From NCBI RefSeq assembly GCF_010078235.1, contig NZ_JAABOS010000002.1:310001-374000 (forward strand): a stretch of DNA of 64,000 nucleotides. Direction: 5' to 3'. This document shows positions 53,845 through 63,219 of the stretch, piece by piece. The notes under the pieces were generated by a model. It was not told where the DNA came from and made no database searches. It saw only the letters and a program-made list of their open reading frames with translations. The DNA is from Cognatundibacterium crateris. GTDB taxonomy: Bacteria > Pseudomonadota > Gammaproteobacteria > Burkholderiales > Burkholderiaceae_D. The position numbers and the translations under genes were made by a program. Position 1 is the first letter of the stretch. Each line of letters opens with the position of its first letter.

Positions 53845-56800
53845 TGCTGGCCAAACTGATTGCATTTTCACTGGCGCAGCGTTTGCTGATGCTGGTACTG
53901 ACCGTCTTGCTGGCCGCTGCCGGCTACCGCGCATTTCAAAGTCTGCCTATCGATGCCTTCCCCGATGTGTCCAGCACCCAGGTCAAAATTATTCTGAAAG
54001 CGCCGGGGATGACGCCGGAAGAGGTCGAGGCACGTATTGTGGCGCCGGTTGAGCAGGAATTACTGGGCATACCGCGTCAGGCCATCTTGCGCTCGCAATC
54101 CAAATATGCGATTGCCGATATCACGCTGGATTTTCAGGAAGGCACGGATGTGTTCTGGGCGCGCCAGCAAGTCAGCGAACGCCTGAGCAATGTGATGAAA
54201 GATCTGCCGCCTACCATCAGCGGCGGTCTGGCACCGATCACGACGCCACTCGGTGAAGTGTTCATGTTCACCATAGAAGGCCCGCTTTCGCTGATGGAAA
54301 AACGCAGCCTGCTGGAATGGACCATACGTCCGCAGTTGCGTAATATCCCCGGCGTGGCCGATGTGAATTCACTCGGTGGTCTGGTCAAAAGTTTTGAAGT
54401 GGTGCCCAATCCGGATGCGCTCAGCGCACGCGGCCTGACGCTGGCGCAATTGCGCGCTGCGCTGGAAAGCAATAACCGCAACGACGGAGCCGGCCGCTTA
54501 TCATCAGGCGAAGAATCGTTGCTGGTCAGAAGCGATGGCAATATCCGTACGCTGGATGATGTCGGTGCGATTGCGATTGCGGAGCAGAATGGCGTTGCCA
54601 CCCGTATCCGCGATGTGGCCCAGGTCAAGATAGGCGCACTCAGCCGGTATGGCAGTGTGACCAAGGATGGCCAAGGTGAAGCAGTGGAAGCGCTGGTACT
54701 GGCCATGCGTGGCGCCAATGCACGTCAGCTGGTACAGCAGGTGCGTGAACGTCTGAACAGCCTGCAGGCCAGTCTGCCAGCCGGTACCACCATCAATACC
54801 TTTTATGACCGTGGCAATCTGGTCGAACGCGCCGTGCAAACCGTCAGCAAGGCCTTGGCAGAAGCCAGCATCCTGGTCGTGATCCTGCTGTATCTGTTCC
54901 TCGGCAATCTGCGCTCGGCGCTGGTGGTGGCCTGTATCCTGCCGCTGTCGGCACTCGGTACTTTCATCCTGATGCAATACTTTGGTCTGAGTGCGAATCT
55001 GATGTCGCTGGGTGGGCTGGCAATCGCCATCGGTATGCTGGTCGATGCCGCAGTGGTGGTGGTGGAAAACATAGAAGCCCACAGCGGCCACAAACAAAGC
55101 GCCTTGCTGCCGCGCCTGCATGTGATCTACCGTGCGGTGAAAGAAGTCGCCTTACCGGTCAGCGCCGGTATCTCGGTCATCATGATCGTATTCCTGCCGC
55201 TGCTGTCGCTGCAGGGACTGGAAGGCAAGCTGTTCGCACCAGTCGCACTGACTATTATTTTTGCGCTGGCCAGCTCGCTGATTCTGTCGTTCACTGTGAT
55301 CCCGGTATTGTGTTCCTGGCTGCTGCCAGCCAGCCATAGCGATAACCCGCGTCTGGTGCAGTGGATGGAGCAGCGTTATCAGGCGCTGCTGAGCCGTGCG
55401 CTGCAAAACGGCAAACTGTTGGCCGGCATCGCTGGCGTGATCTTAGTAGCCTGTGCAGCACTGTTCCCTTTCATCGGTAAATCCTTTATGCCGGTATTGG
55501 ATGAAGGCGACATCATTTTGCAGATAGAAAAACTGCCATCTGTGAATTTGCAGGAATCGGCCCGTATTGATCAGGCGGTACAACAACGCATCCTGGAAAA
55601 AGTGCCGGATGTGGCCAGCGTGGTAGCACGCGCTGGCTCCGACGAACTGGGGCTCGATCCTATGGGACTGAATGAAACCGACAGCTTCCTGGTGCTGAAA
55701 CCACGTGAGCAATGGAAAGCCGCAAACAAAGATGAATTGCTGGCACAACTGCGCGCAGTGACCGCAGAATTTGCCGGTGTCAATTTCAGTTTTACCCAGC
55801 CAATAGAAATGCGGACTTCGGAAATGCTGTCCGGTGTACGTGGTGATCTGGCGGTCAAGGTGTATGGCCCGAATGCCGACGTGCTGAATCAGCTGGCAGA
55901 ACAAATCGTACAGGTACTGAATGGCATCCAGGGTAGCCAGGACGTACTGAAGGTGCAAAACGAGGGTGTGCAGTATCTGCAGCTCGATATCCAGCGCGAA
56001 GCAGCCGGTCGTCTGGGCATGAGCGTGGAACAGATACAAAACGATGTACGCACGATGGTGGAAGGCAATGTGGCTGGGGTCGTGGTACAGGAAGGCCAGC
56101 GTCTGCCTTTACTGGTGCGTGGCAGTGAGCAGACCCGCTTGTCGCCGGAGTTATTCAGCCAGTTGCGTCTGACACCACGTGAAGGTGTGTCGGTGCCCTT
56201 GTCGCAAGTCGCGCAATTACGCACAGTGGAAGGCCCGGTCAAAGTCGAGCGTGAAAATGCATCGCGCCTGACCGTGGTGCGTGCCAATGTGCATGGCCGC
56301 GATCTGGTGTCCTTTGTGGAAGAAGCGCGGCAACAGGTGGCGGCCAAAGTGAAATTACCGGCCGGCTATCAGATAGGCTGGGGCGGTCAGTTTGAAAATC
56401 AGCAGCGTGCTGCGCAACGTCTGATGCTGGTGGTACCGGTGGCATTGGCTCTGATCTTCCTGCTGCTGTTTTCCAGTTTGCAAAGCCTGCGTCAAGCCTT
56501 GCTGGTACTGGCAAATATCCCGTTTGCCTTATGCGGCGGCGTGGTGGCACTGGCAATCAGCGGTGAATATCTGTCGGTACCCGCCTCAGTCGGATTTATC
56601 GCGCTGATGGGCATTGCGGTGTTGAATGGCCTGGTCATGATCAGCTACTTCAATCAATTGCTGGCACGTGGTGTGGCGATGGCAGAAGTGGTCAGCAGCG
56701 GCGCGCTGCGACGCTTCCGTCCCGTCATGATGACCGCCAGTATCACTGCCTTCGGCCTGGTACCGCTGTTACTGGCGACAGGCCCCGGCTCAGAAATCCA

Positions 56801-56930
56801 GCGCCCGCTGGCCATCGTGGTGATCGGTGGCCTGGTCAGTGCGACCGCCCTGACCCTGATTTTGTTACCGGTTTTATTTGCACGCTTCGGGCTGGCCAGC
56901 CAGCCGGGCGGCACTGCTGAGAAAGTCTGA
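53844..56930 (+). CDS. RND efflux pump, CusA/CzcA (HME) family
   Basis: A 1028-residue inner-membrane pump of the heavy-metal RND class. The N-terminus LIAFSLAQRLLMLVLTVLLAAAGYRAF is the first transmembrane helix. The proton-relay region GGLAIAIGMLVDAAVVVVENIEAH in TM4 resembles CusA (monovalent metal) more than CzcA. Large periplasmic loops lie at about 35-335 and 555-865. The C-terminal membrane half includes SGEYLSVPASVGFIALMGIAVLNG. Metal specificity cannot be set from sequence reading alone. It is translationally coupled to the adaptor gene and followed after 2 bases by the DUF3240 gene. Confidence 0.94.
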   Translation: MLAKLIAFSLAQRLLMLVLTVLLAAAGYRAFQSLPIDAFPDVSSTQVKIILKAPGMTPEEVEARIVAPVEQELLGIPRQAILRSQSKYAIADITLDFQEGTDVFWARQQVSERLSNVMKDLPPTISGGLAPITTPLGEVFMFTIEGPLSLMEKRSLLEWTIRPQLRNIPGVADVNSLGGLVKSFEVVPNPDALSARGLTLAQLRAALESNNRNDGAGRLSSGEESLLVRSDGNIRTLDDVGAIAIAEQNGVATRIRDVAQVKIGALSRYGSVTKDGQGEAVEALVLAMRGANARQLVQQVRERLNSLQASLPAGTTINTFYDRGNLVERAVQTVSKALAEASILVVILLYLFLGNLRSALVVACILPLSALGTFILMQYFGLSANLMSLGGLAIAIGMLVDAAVVVVENIEAHSGHKQSALLPRLHVIYRAVKEVALPVSAGISVIMIVFLPLLSLQGLEGKLFAPVALTIIFALASSLILSFTVIPVLCSWLLPASHSDNPRLVQWMEQRYQALLSRALQNGKLLAGIAGVILVACAALFPFIGKSFMPVLDEGDIILQIEKLPSVNLQESARIDQAVQQRILEKVPDVASVVARAGSDELGLDPMGLNETDSFLVLKPREQWKAANKDELLAQLRAVTAEFAGVNFSFTQPIEMRTSEMLSGVRGDLAVKVYGPNADVLNQLAEQIVQVLNGIQGSQDVLKVQNEGVQYLQLDIQREAAGRLGMSVEQIQNDVRTMVEGNVAGVVVQEGQRLPLLVRGSEQTRLSPELFSQLRLTPREGVSVPLSQVAQLRTVEGPVKVERENASRLTVVRANVHGRDLVSFVEEARQQVAAKVKLPAGYQIGWGGQFENQQRAAQRLMLVVPVALALIFLLLFSSLQSLRQALLVLANIPFALCGGVVALAISGEYLSVPASVGFIALMGIAVLNGLVMISYFNQLLARGVAMAEVVSSGALRRFRPVMMTASITAFGLVPLLLATGPGSEIQRPLAIVVIGGLVSATALTLILLPVLFARFGLASQPGGTAEKV

Positions 56931-56932
56931 TC

Positions 56933-57253
56933 ATGATCCAAAACTTTGAACAAAATGCCGTGCTGCAACTGGCCATTCCGCGTGCGCTGGATGAAGACAT
57001 CGCCGACCTGCTGCTGGCGCATCCCGAACTCGCATCCGGATTCACGCTGTTGCCAGCGCAAGGCATGGGACAACATACGCGCCTGTTAAGCGCTATGGAG
57101 CAGGTGCAAGGCCGCAGCCAGCGTCAGCTATTTGTGATTTGTGGTGCACTGGCCCAGCTGCGCGCCTTGCTGCAATTACTCAATCAACATTTTCCGGGTG
57201 CTGATATCCATTACTGGATCACGCCTGTCATCGAATCAGGGAGTCTGCAATGA
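56933..57253 (+). CDS. DUF3240 (PII-like) protein
   Basis: A 106-residue protein of the DUF3240 family, which has a ferredoxin-like, PII-type fold. It begins with QNFEQNAVLQLAIPRALDEDIADLLLAH and ends IHYWITPVIESGSLQ. DUF3240 genes sit beside metal-type RND pumps in other proteobacteria. A regulatory or metal-sensing contact with the pump is inferred, not shown. Its 3' end overlaps the TolC-family gene by 4 bases. Confidence 0.8.
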   Translation: MIQNFEQNAVLQLAIPRALDEDIADLLLAHPELASGFTLLPAQGMGQHTRLLSAMEQVQGRSQRQLFVICGALAQLRALLQLLNQHFPGADIHYWITPVIESGSLQ

Positions 57254-58506
57254 ACACCAAGTATGCCCGCCTCAGCCTTATCGGTCTGGCGTTGTTGAGT
57301 CCGCTGAGTTTCGCGAATTCCGGTCATCCGCTGGCACCGCCGTTCGCCGCCATCCTGCCCGCCGAGGCACAGGTCAGACTAGCCTTACATCAGCTGCCGG
57401 AGCTGCGTACCGGCAAGCTGCAACAGGAACTGGCGGCCGCGCAACAACAGAAACTCAACAGTGGCTCGCATGAATGGCAATTACGGCTGGCGCAGACTAA
57501 GCGTAAAGATGCCGCTGCCGAAGTCACACGCGATCAGGAGATCAGCGTAGAGCGTGCGGTACGCTGGTTTGGCAAAGCCGGTCAGGATCAGGCGCTCGGT
57601 GAAAAAGGCAAGGAAATCGCACGTATCGCGCATGCCGATATCTGGCACGAAGCTGCGCGTGGCTTGCTGACTGACTGGTTTGATACCTTGCGTGCGATGC
57701 GCTACCGCCAGCAGGTGGAAGAGCAATTAGTCGTGCTGCAGGAAGTGGTGAGCATCGCCACCAAACGCGTCAAAGCAGGCGAAGCAGCGCGGCTGGAGCA
57801 GCAACTGGCTGAAACCGAATTGCAACGCCAGTCTGCTTTATTGCAGCAGGCGCAGCTGCGCGAAGAGCAGTTCCTGCGTAATTTGCAAACCCGTTATCCC
57901 GAATTGCCAGCACCGACGCTGACCGTGCTGCCACAACCTTTACCGGCCGTCGCCAACAGCAAGGCGATAGAGGAAATCACCGAAGATAATCATGAGGTGG
58001 AATTGCTGGAACTGGAAGCAGAAATGGCCAAAATGCAGGCCAGCCGCGTGCGCGCCGACACCATGCCAGACCCGGTGCTTGGCATACGTGCTGCACGTGA
58101 ACGCAATGGTCAGGATAGCCTGATCGGCTTCAGCATCTCGATACCGCTGTCAGGCACCGCACGTCAGGCCGATGCGCAGGCCGCAGTCAGCAAAGCGGGT
58201 ATCGCCCAGGCCAAACTGGATCAGGTGCGCAGCAAGGTATTTCGTGATGCACAGCGGGTGGTGGCAGAACGCGAGCAATCCTATCGCATCTGGCAAACCC
58301 TGCAAAACGTGAGCCAGCAAAGTCAGGCACAGGCACAAACCATGCTGAAAGCCTATCAGCTTGGGGAAGTCTCCCTGACAGACAGTCTGCAGATACGGCG
58401 CAATGCGATGGAAGCCAGACTGAATGCCGAAACCGCACAGCTTGATGCCTTAATGGCACAGGCGCGTTTCGAACTCGATGCGCATCATTTGTGGTCGATA
58501 GACTGA
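57250..58506 (+). CDS. TolC-family outer membrane channel (CusC/CzcC-like)
   Basis: A 418-residue outer membrane efflux protein. The signal peptide runs to about SFANSG (residue 24). Long coiled-coil helices in two repeats are visible, for example around ERAVRWFGKAGQDQALGEKGK and VVSIATKRVKAGEAARLEQQLAETEL, and again after SISIPLSGTARQADAQAAV. The RVKAGEA and YQLGEVSLTD segments are typical turn motifs. It completes the tripartite pump with the adaptor and RND subunit. A terminator follows 40 bases after the stop. Confidence 0.93.
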   Translation: MNTKYARLSLIGLALLSPLSFANSGHPLAPPFAAILPAEAQVRLALHQLPELRTGKLQQELAAAQQQKLNSGSHEWQLRLAQTKRKDAAAEVTRDQEISVERAVRWFGKAGQDQALGEKGKEIARIAHADIWHEAARGLLTDWFDTLRAMRYRQQVEEQLVVLQEVVSIATKRVKAGEAARLEQQLAETELQRQSALLQQAQLREEQFLRNLQTRYPELPAPTLTVLPQPLPAVANSKAIEEITEDNHEVELLELEAEMAKMQASRVRADTMPDPVLGIRAARERNGQDSLIGFSISIPLSGTARQADAQAAVSKAGIAQAKLDQVRSKVFRDAQRVVAEREQSYRIWQTLQNVSQQSQAQAQTMLKAYQLGEVSLTDSLQIRRNAMEARLNAETAQLDALMAQARFELDAHHLWSID

Positions 58507-58546
58507 AGACTCAAGACTCAAAACTGAAAGCGCTGATACGCGTACG

Positions 58547-58577
58547 AAAAAAAAGGCAGCCTGGCTGCCTTTTTTTG
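58547..58577. terminator. Bidirectional intrinsic terminator
   Basis: GGCAGC-CTG-GCTGCC forms a tight stem flanked by eight A on the left and seven T on the right. It closes the efflux operon and also lies just beyond the end of the minus-strand binding-protein gene. Confidence 0.93.
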
Positions 58578-58601
58578 TTTGAGCCCTCAGACTCACTGAA
58601 A

Positions 58602-59708
58602 TCACTTATTCCAGATTTCCTGATAATGATGGCGGAAATCATTAGCCGGTTCAAAACTGTTTTTAGCACCGCCGTCATACGCGATATTTTGCGCCGTGAC
58701 CAGATGCAATGCGGTGACATAGTTGCTGGCTGGCTGAGCATTAAAAGCACGGTTCAGCTCGTCCACCAGTTGCCACGCATGCTGAGTCAGCGGTTCAGGC
58801 ACGGTACCGGTCTGTATGCCATTACTGCGTATGCGTTTATACGCAGTGGCTGAACCGTCACCAGCCGCCACGCCTGACAGTTTATTATTGCTGAGTAAGG
58901 CCGCAATCGGTGCTGATTCCAGCATATCAAAATAGTAGTCGTTGACGGCGATCACATGCGTCCATTTGGCACCGTGGCGTTTGACTGCGCTATCCACTGC
59001 TGGCTTCATTTTCAGATGGGTTTCTGCCAGTGGCACGTCTTCCACACTGAGTAATTTGCAGCCTTCACATTGCTTGATGGTTTCAATAATCGCCGCAGAT
59101 TTGGCTTGTAAAAACGGATTAGTGGAATCGGTGAATACCACGATGCCCGCTTTATTATTCGACTCAACCACAGTCAGCAAGGCGGCCAGCTGCGCGACTT
59201 CTTTGGGATTGGTCGCGAGATTGGTGAACAGGCCATCAACCGGTCCTTGTTTGACCGATGCGTGCCAGCCAACCACAGGAATTTTTGCGCTGGCGGCGGC
59301 TGCCATGCCCTTGGCCTGGGTGCCGACATCGACGCCCGCCAAAATGATGCCGTCGGCTTTCATATCGATGGCTTGCTTGATAATCGCAGCGCCCTGATTG
59401 CATCTGCCACGGCAATCGATAGGCAGAGTTTCCCAACTGGCGGCCATTCCCGCTTCCCGCACTCCGTTAAACAAACCTGAAGTACCGGCATCACTCATGT
59501 CGGCTGCAATAAAAATAATCTTCTTTTTTTTCTGTAATTTCGGACCTTCGACCGGACCATCCCATTTATTTTTTAAGGATGCTGCGCGCGCCACTTTGGC
59601 ATTGGCACGGCTTAAGAATTGCATGGGATTTTCTTGGGCAGTCGCGCTGGCGATGAAACTAAACGCAACAAACAACACGGTCAGGCACTTACTTTGCATA
59701 GCAGTCAT
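58602..59708 (-). CDS. Periplasmic sugar-binding protein (Peripla_BP_4-like)
   Basis: A 369-residue type I periplasmic binding protein in the ribose/galactose-binding style. The signal peptide runs to about SATAQE. The mature protein has KIIFIAADMSDAGTSGLFNGVREAGMAASWE, then GAAIIKQAIDMKADGIILAGVDVGTQ, and the second lobe GIVVFTDSTNPFLQAK and WTHVIAVNDYYFDML. No ABC transporter, chemoreceptor or regulator gene is adjacent, so it is an orphan here. The ligand is unknown. ATG 59708 is used; ATG 59699 is also possible. Three tandem 10-base repeats lie about 100 bases upstream. Confidence 0.88.
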   Translation of the reverse strand: MTAMQSKCLTVLFVAFSFIASATAQENPMQFLSRANAKVARAASLKNKWDGPVEGPKLQKKKKIIFIAADMSDAGTSGLFNGVREAGMAASWETLPIDCRGRCNQGAAIIKQAIDMKADGIILAGVDVGTQAKGMAAAASAKIPVVGWHASVKQGPVDGLFTNLATNPKEVAQLAALLTVVESNNKAGIVVFTDSTNPFLQAKSAAIIETIKQCEGCKLLSVEDVPLAETHLKMKPAVDSAVKRHGAKWTHVIAVNDYYFDMLESAPIAALLSNNKLSGVAAGDGSATAYKRIRSNGIQTGTVPEPLTQHAWQLVDELNRAFNAQPASNYVTALHLVTAQNIAYDGGAKNSFEPANDFRHHYQEIWNK

Positions 59709-60211
59709 GATTCTGGGTTGGTCAGGTTGAAAACACGCCTGCGCCGGTTTCACGCCGCAGGGTCTGCACTTCATCGATTGCACTAAACAAAACTACTGTG
59801 ATTTGCTTACATCCACTTACATCCGCTTACGTCCGTTCGGATTATTGCAGAAATCTTCTCGCTGTAAATAGAGTTTGCTTACCACTCCGCACGAAACTAA
59901 ATTTAATTCAGAAAGAATAAATATTTTCCATCTAAAAAACCAAATTGAAGCTATTTTTTACTTATTAATTTCGATAGCCAGAAAAAAATGCCGCTAACTG
60001 CGGATAAATAACAACAATTTAGATTAATTCCCGTGAAGTGAAGAAACTGTGTTTATTTGTAGTTTCCTGCGTTTAACAACAAGCTTGGATGCATCATGTT
60101 TCGATGAAGCAAATTATGCGCCAGCTGCGTGCACTGATTTGGACGGCGTTCAGCCGCAGGGGGAGGCAGAGGTACACCATGCAGATGGTGCCGGGAACAG
60201 GAGCAGCTCAG
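59709..60211. promoter_or_regulatory. Long non-coding stretch upstream of the sugar-binding protein
   Basis: About 500 AT-rich bases between the binding-protein gene and the terminator of the GIN-domain gene. It includes the tandem repeats at 59805-59834. A weak 4-base hairpin near 59991-60003, with a run of T on the minus strand, was also seen. A 64-codon plus-strand frame starting at 60089 runs through the terminator at 60212 and is not accepted. Confidence 0.5.
59805..59834. repeat. Three tandem 10-bp repeats
   Basis: The units GCTTACATCC, ACTTACATCC and GCTTACGTCC are consecutive with exactly 10-base spacing, about one helical turn. They lie roughly 100 bases upstream of the sugar-binding protein start, so they could be a regulator site. 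Confidence 0.7.
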
Positions 60212-60246
60212 AAAAAAACCGGATGTGACTCAGGTTCACATCCGGT
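60212..60246 (-). terminator. Intrinsic terminator of the GIN-domain gene
   Basis: ACCGGATGTGA (60218-60228) and TCACATCCGGT (60236-60246) form an 11-base stem. On the minus strand it is followed by a run of T. It lies about 45 bases after the stop at 60290. Confidence 0.93.
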
Positions 60247-60289
60247 GCAGGGTAGGTTTTGGCACGAATTGCATCGCGCGTAAGCAGTG

Positions 60290-61090
60290 TCATTTCCAGA
60301 TGATGTCGCCGCTACCCGTGCGTTCTACGCTGCGTTTGCCCGGATTGCCGCTGATAACGGCGTCACCGCTGCCTGCCGATTTAATTTTGATGTCTTCGCT
60401 CACCCAGGCTTTCACATCGCCGGAACCCTGCTGTTGCAGTTGCGCCTGAACCGCCTTGAGTCCCGTCGCATTCAGATCACCGGAACCCATGGATTTCAGG
60501 ATCAGCACACGGCTTTGCCCTTTCAGTATCGCATCGCCTGAGCCCTGCATAGTCAGATCGATGGTGTCACCGTTGGGCAGCCCCAGATTCAGATTGCCGC
60601 TACCACCCAGTAAAGCCTGTACCCGCTGAAAATCACCATCGATATTCAAATCACCAGAGCCTTTAAGAATCAACTCAATCTGCTTCGCTTTGAAGCCGCG
60701 GATATTGCCATTGCCGCTGCCACTAAGCTGGACTTTTTCTATCGCCGGTAAAGCCAGTTCCACCCGGGTCTGATCGGACTGACCAATTGCAATGAACAAG
60801 CCACGGGTACTCACGTACAAAGTATTCCCTTCAACTTTAGTAGTCACACGCGGTACCAGCTTGGCGTCACCACGCACCAGCAATTCAGCTTGCGTCGCCT
60901 GCCTTAACACCAGGTCGACCGGGCCGTTCATCACAACATTTAAAACCTGTTGTTCCATAGGGCGGACTTCGCTGGCGACCGCTGCAGTCTGATTACCTGT
61001 CGCATGGGCCTGCATAAACCAGGCAGTGGCAGAGGTTAACACCAGTGATACAGCCAGCATGCTGGCACCGGTACGGATAAGTTTTTTCAT
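60290..61090 (-). CDS. GIN-domain (DUF2807) beta-helix protein
   Basis: A 266-residue exported protein. A signal peptide or membrane anchor is at MLAVSLVLTSATAWFMQ (residues 11-27). The C-terminal part is a DUF2807/GIN repeat domain. A GSGD or GSGN tetrapeptide recurs about eight times, from GSGNGNIRG through GSGDLNIDG and GSGDAVISG to the last GSGDIIWK, consistent with a right-handed beta-helix. Function is unknown; adhesive or cell-surface roles are speculated for such proteins. AAAGGA precedes ATG 61090. It lies 23 bases after the DUF1700 gene stop. Confidence 0.87.
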   Translation of the reverse strand: MKKLIRTGASMLAVSLVLTSATAWFMQAHATGNQTAAVASEVRPMEQQVLNVVMNGPVDLVLRQATQAELLVRGDAKLVPRVTTKVEGNTLYVSTRGLFIAIGQSDQTRVELALPAIEKVQLSGSGNGNIRGFKAKQIELILKGSGDLNIDGDFQRVQALLGGSGNLNLGLPNGDTIDLTMQGSGDAILKGQSRVLILKSMGSGDLNATGLKAVQAQLQQQGSGDVKAWVSEDIKIKSAGSGDAVISGNPGKRSVERTGSGDIIWK

Positions 61091-61113
61091 GATATGTCCT
61101 TTCTCAAATTGCT

Positions 61114-61932
61114 TCAGGCAGCGTGCATTTGGGGTTGACGCAATTGCTGTGCGGACCAGCGCAGATAGCGCAAGGCACCACGCCAGCTGAAACGGGTAAG
61201 CCATAAAGTCAGCATCATCAACAGGATGGAACCAATAATCATGCCCATGCCCTTGACAGTCTGCCGCATTCCCATAGGCTGACTAAAGCTGAATTGGATA
61301 TCGAGCGGTTCGCCCTTGACGGTCTGTGCGCTACTGATTGCCTCTGTCTGAGTGGCTACAGAAGCATCCGAAGCCGCCGTCGCTGGTAAAGCAACAGGTT
61401 TTTCCGCACCGGTTGAGGTCTGGGTATGCACACCGCTGCCATTGATTTCTATTTGTACCGGCTCATGAGCGATGCGTGCATCAAAACTCTGATGCACAGT
61501 CACATTCTTTGTCTGCGGTATCCCTACATGAAACTCGGAGATGCCAGCCACACCGGCAGCGGCGAGCAATATGCCGCCGAAGTACAGGCAGACTGAGGCC
61601 ACAAATCCGGCGAACAGCACACTGACAGTGGCCATCACAGGCGCAATCAGCAGCAGGTTCAGGAAGGCCAGGCCAGTCAGCGCGACAAACAGGCGCGCCA
61701 GATTGCTCAGGTTGAAGCGCACTTGCAAAGCCTGGTAACGCACACTGGTTTTCTTTTGTGCCGCCACCAGTTCCGGTTTGGGCAGACGCGCTGCTATGCT
61801 TTCTTCACTCTCACCGGCCAGCATCGCATCAAGGAATTTCCGCTCATAAGTCCACAGGCATTCTTCAATCACAGGGCCGGGCAGGCCAGTCAATGCCTGT
61901 TGCAGTGCATGCATGTAGCTCGCTTTATTCAT
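61114..61932 (-). CDS. DUF1700 membrane protein
   Basis: A roughly 272-residue protein with the DUF1700 N-terminal helix-rich part (residues 1-60, ALTGLPGPVIEECLWTYERKF), then two hydrophobic segments at about 80-130. A long polar stretch follows, rich in Thr/Ala (about 160-205), and a C-terminal hydrophobic segment, MGMIIGSILLMMLTLWL. DUF1700 genes are usually paired with PadR-type regulators and GIN-domain genes; here the GIN gene follows but no PadR gene precedes. The second of two adjacent ATG codons is better spaced from GGAG. Confidence 0.8.
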   Translation of the reverse strand: MNKASYMHALQQALTGLPGPVIEECLWTYERKFLDAMLAGESEESIAARLPKPELVAAQKKTSVRYQALQVRFNLSNLARLFVALTGLAFLNLLLIAPVMATVSVLFAGFVASVCLYFGGILLAAAGVAGISEFHVGIPQTKNVTVHQSFDARIAHEPVQIEINGSGVHTQTSTGAEKPVALPATAASDASVATQTEAISSAQTVKGEPLDIQFSFSQPMGMRQTVKGMGMIIGSILLMMLTLWLTRFSWRGALRYLRWSAQQLRQPQMHAA

Positions 61933-62052
61933 CATGACTCCGTGTGGTAAGTGGTATAGGAGTCATGATAAGGACAGGCTGGCAGACCCGCCAGCAGCAT
62001 GCGACAGTGCGTCAATTTGCAGTCATGAACTGCAAAAATGCAGGCATTGGAA

Positions 62053-63177
62053 TCAGCGCAGGTTTTGCGGTTTGCTCATCCAGCCTATCGAGGTCGCATG
62101 CAGGCTTTGCACATACAGGCGGTCGCGGGTTTCGAGTACGCCCGTCGTTTCGGGGTAGCTTCCACGCGGGTCTTGTAAGTCTGCCACAATCTTGCCCTGC
62201 TCATCGAAGGCCAGCACATGTCCATAAGCAGGTGGTACCGGCCACAAAAAGCGTGGCAGGCGTAAAGTCAGACTGCGTAACCAGGGCCTGTCCGCCATCT
62301 GGTCAATCGCAGCGCCACGCGGCTTGGCCAGACCCAGCCAGATACGGCCATGCTCACCGCGCATCAGATTGTCGGGATAACCAGGCAAATCGCGCAGGAT
62401 ACGATGGGCCAGGCACTTGTCCTTATTCGACTTCAGATGCAGCTGTTGCGCGCTCAGCGCGATTTGCCAGACTGCATATTCACCGGTTTCAACCACAAAC
62501 AAAGAACGTTCATCCTGACTCAGCGCCACTCCATTGGCAAAACTAAGCTGATCGGCCACGACACGCGCCTGGTTTAACTGCGCATCATATTCAATCACAC
62601 GGCCGGTGGCTGAGTGCTCCAGGATGTCGAGTACGCTGGCATGGAAAGTTCCGCCCGACTGCCTGGCACCAAAACGCTGACTCGCATCAGAAAAATAGAT
62701 TTTGCCGTTTTTTGCCACCACCACAGAATTGGCATACAAAACCGGCGTGCCATCCACCTGATCACACAGCACAGTGATCTGCTTGTCCGGTGTAATCCTG
62801 AGCAAGCCACGGTAAGCATCAGCCGCGATCATATTGCCCTGCGCATCAAACGCAAAACCCAGCACCCGTCCGCCGGTATTGACCCAGACTTCACGCTGAC
62901 CGCCATCTTCCTGCATACGCAGGATGGCACCGGACGCCACTGCCGCATACAGCCTGCCATCTGGCCCCAGCAGCAAATGTTCCGGGCCACTTTCAGACCC
63001 GATATCGAGCTGCTGTAAATGCGCGAGCTGCTCATTTCTGGCATGCGGTGGCGCATAACCGACAAAGGGTGTGGCCTGCCAGGCGACTGGATTGACCGGC
63101 ACCGGTGCCAGCGTCAGATAAGCAGCAGCCAATGCCAACAACAGCAATAAAGTCCAGACGATGCGGGAAAGTTTCAT
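62053..63177 (-). CDS. SMP-30/strictosidine synthase-like beta-propeller protein
   Basis: A 374-residue protein anchored by an N-terminal hydrophobic helix (IVWTLLLLLALAAAYLTLAP). The rest has six-bladed propeller features: GPEHLLLGPDGRLYAAV, GFAFDAQGNMIAADAYRGLL, VVAKNGKIYFSDAS and LSFANGVALSQDERSLFVVE, then the late YPDNLMRGEHGRIWLG. The SMP-30 and strictosidine synthase groups include lactonases and ester hydrolases; the substrate is unknown. GGAGA precedes the ATG. It is upstream of the DUF1700 gene in the same direction with a 120-base gap. Confidence 0.85.
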   Translation of the reverse strand: MKLSRIVWTLLLLLALAAAYLTLAPVPVNPVAWQATPFVGYAPPHARNEQLAHLQQLDIGSESGPEHLLLGPDGRLYAAVASGAILRMQEDGGQREVWVNTGGRVLGFAFDAQGNMIAADAYRGLLRITPDKQITVLCDQVDGTPVLYANSVVVAKNGKIYFSDASQRFGARQSGGTFHASVLDILEHSATGRVIEYDAQLNQARVVADQLSFANGVALSQDERSLFVVETGEYAVWQIALSAQQLHLKSNKDKCLAHRILRDLPGYPDNLMRGEHGRIWLGLAKPRGAAIDQMADRPWLRSLTLRLPRFLWPVPPAYGHVLAFDEQGKIVADLQDPRGSYPETTGVLETRDRLYVQSLHATSIGWMSKPQNLR

Positions 63178-63219
63178 TGAGTCTCCGGAAAGCGGCAGTC
63201 CAGGCTGCAGCGCTTAGTT

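Noticed and set aside
59984..60005. Small hairpin CCGC/GCGG followed by T run on the minus strand
   Set aside because: The stem has only four base pairs, so termination is doubtful.
60089..60283. Plus-strand frame of 64 codons near the GIN-domain terminator
   Set aside because: It runs through the terminator hairpin at 60212-60246 and overlaps the next region without a ribosome binding site or known motif.
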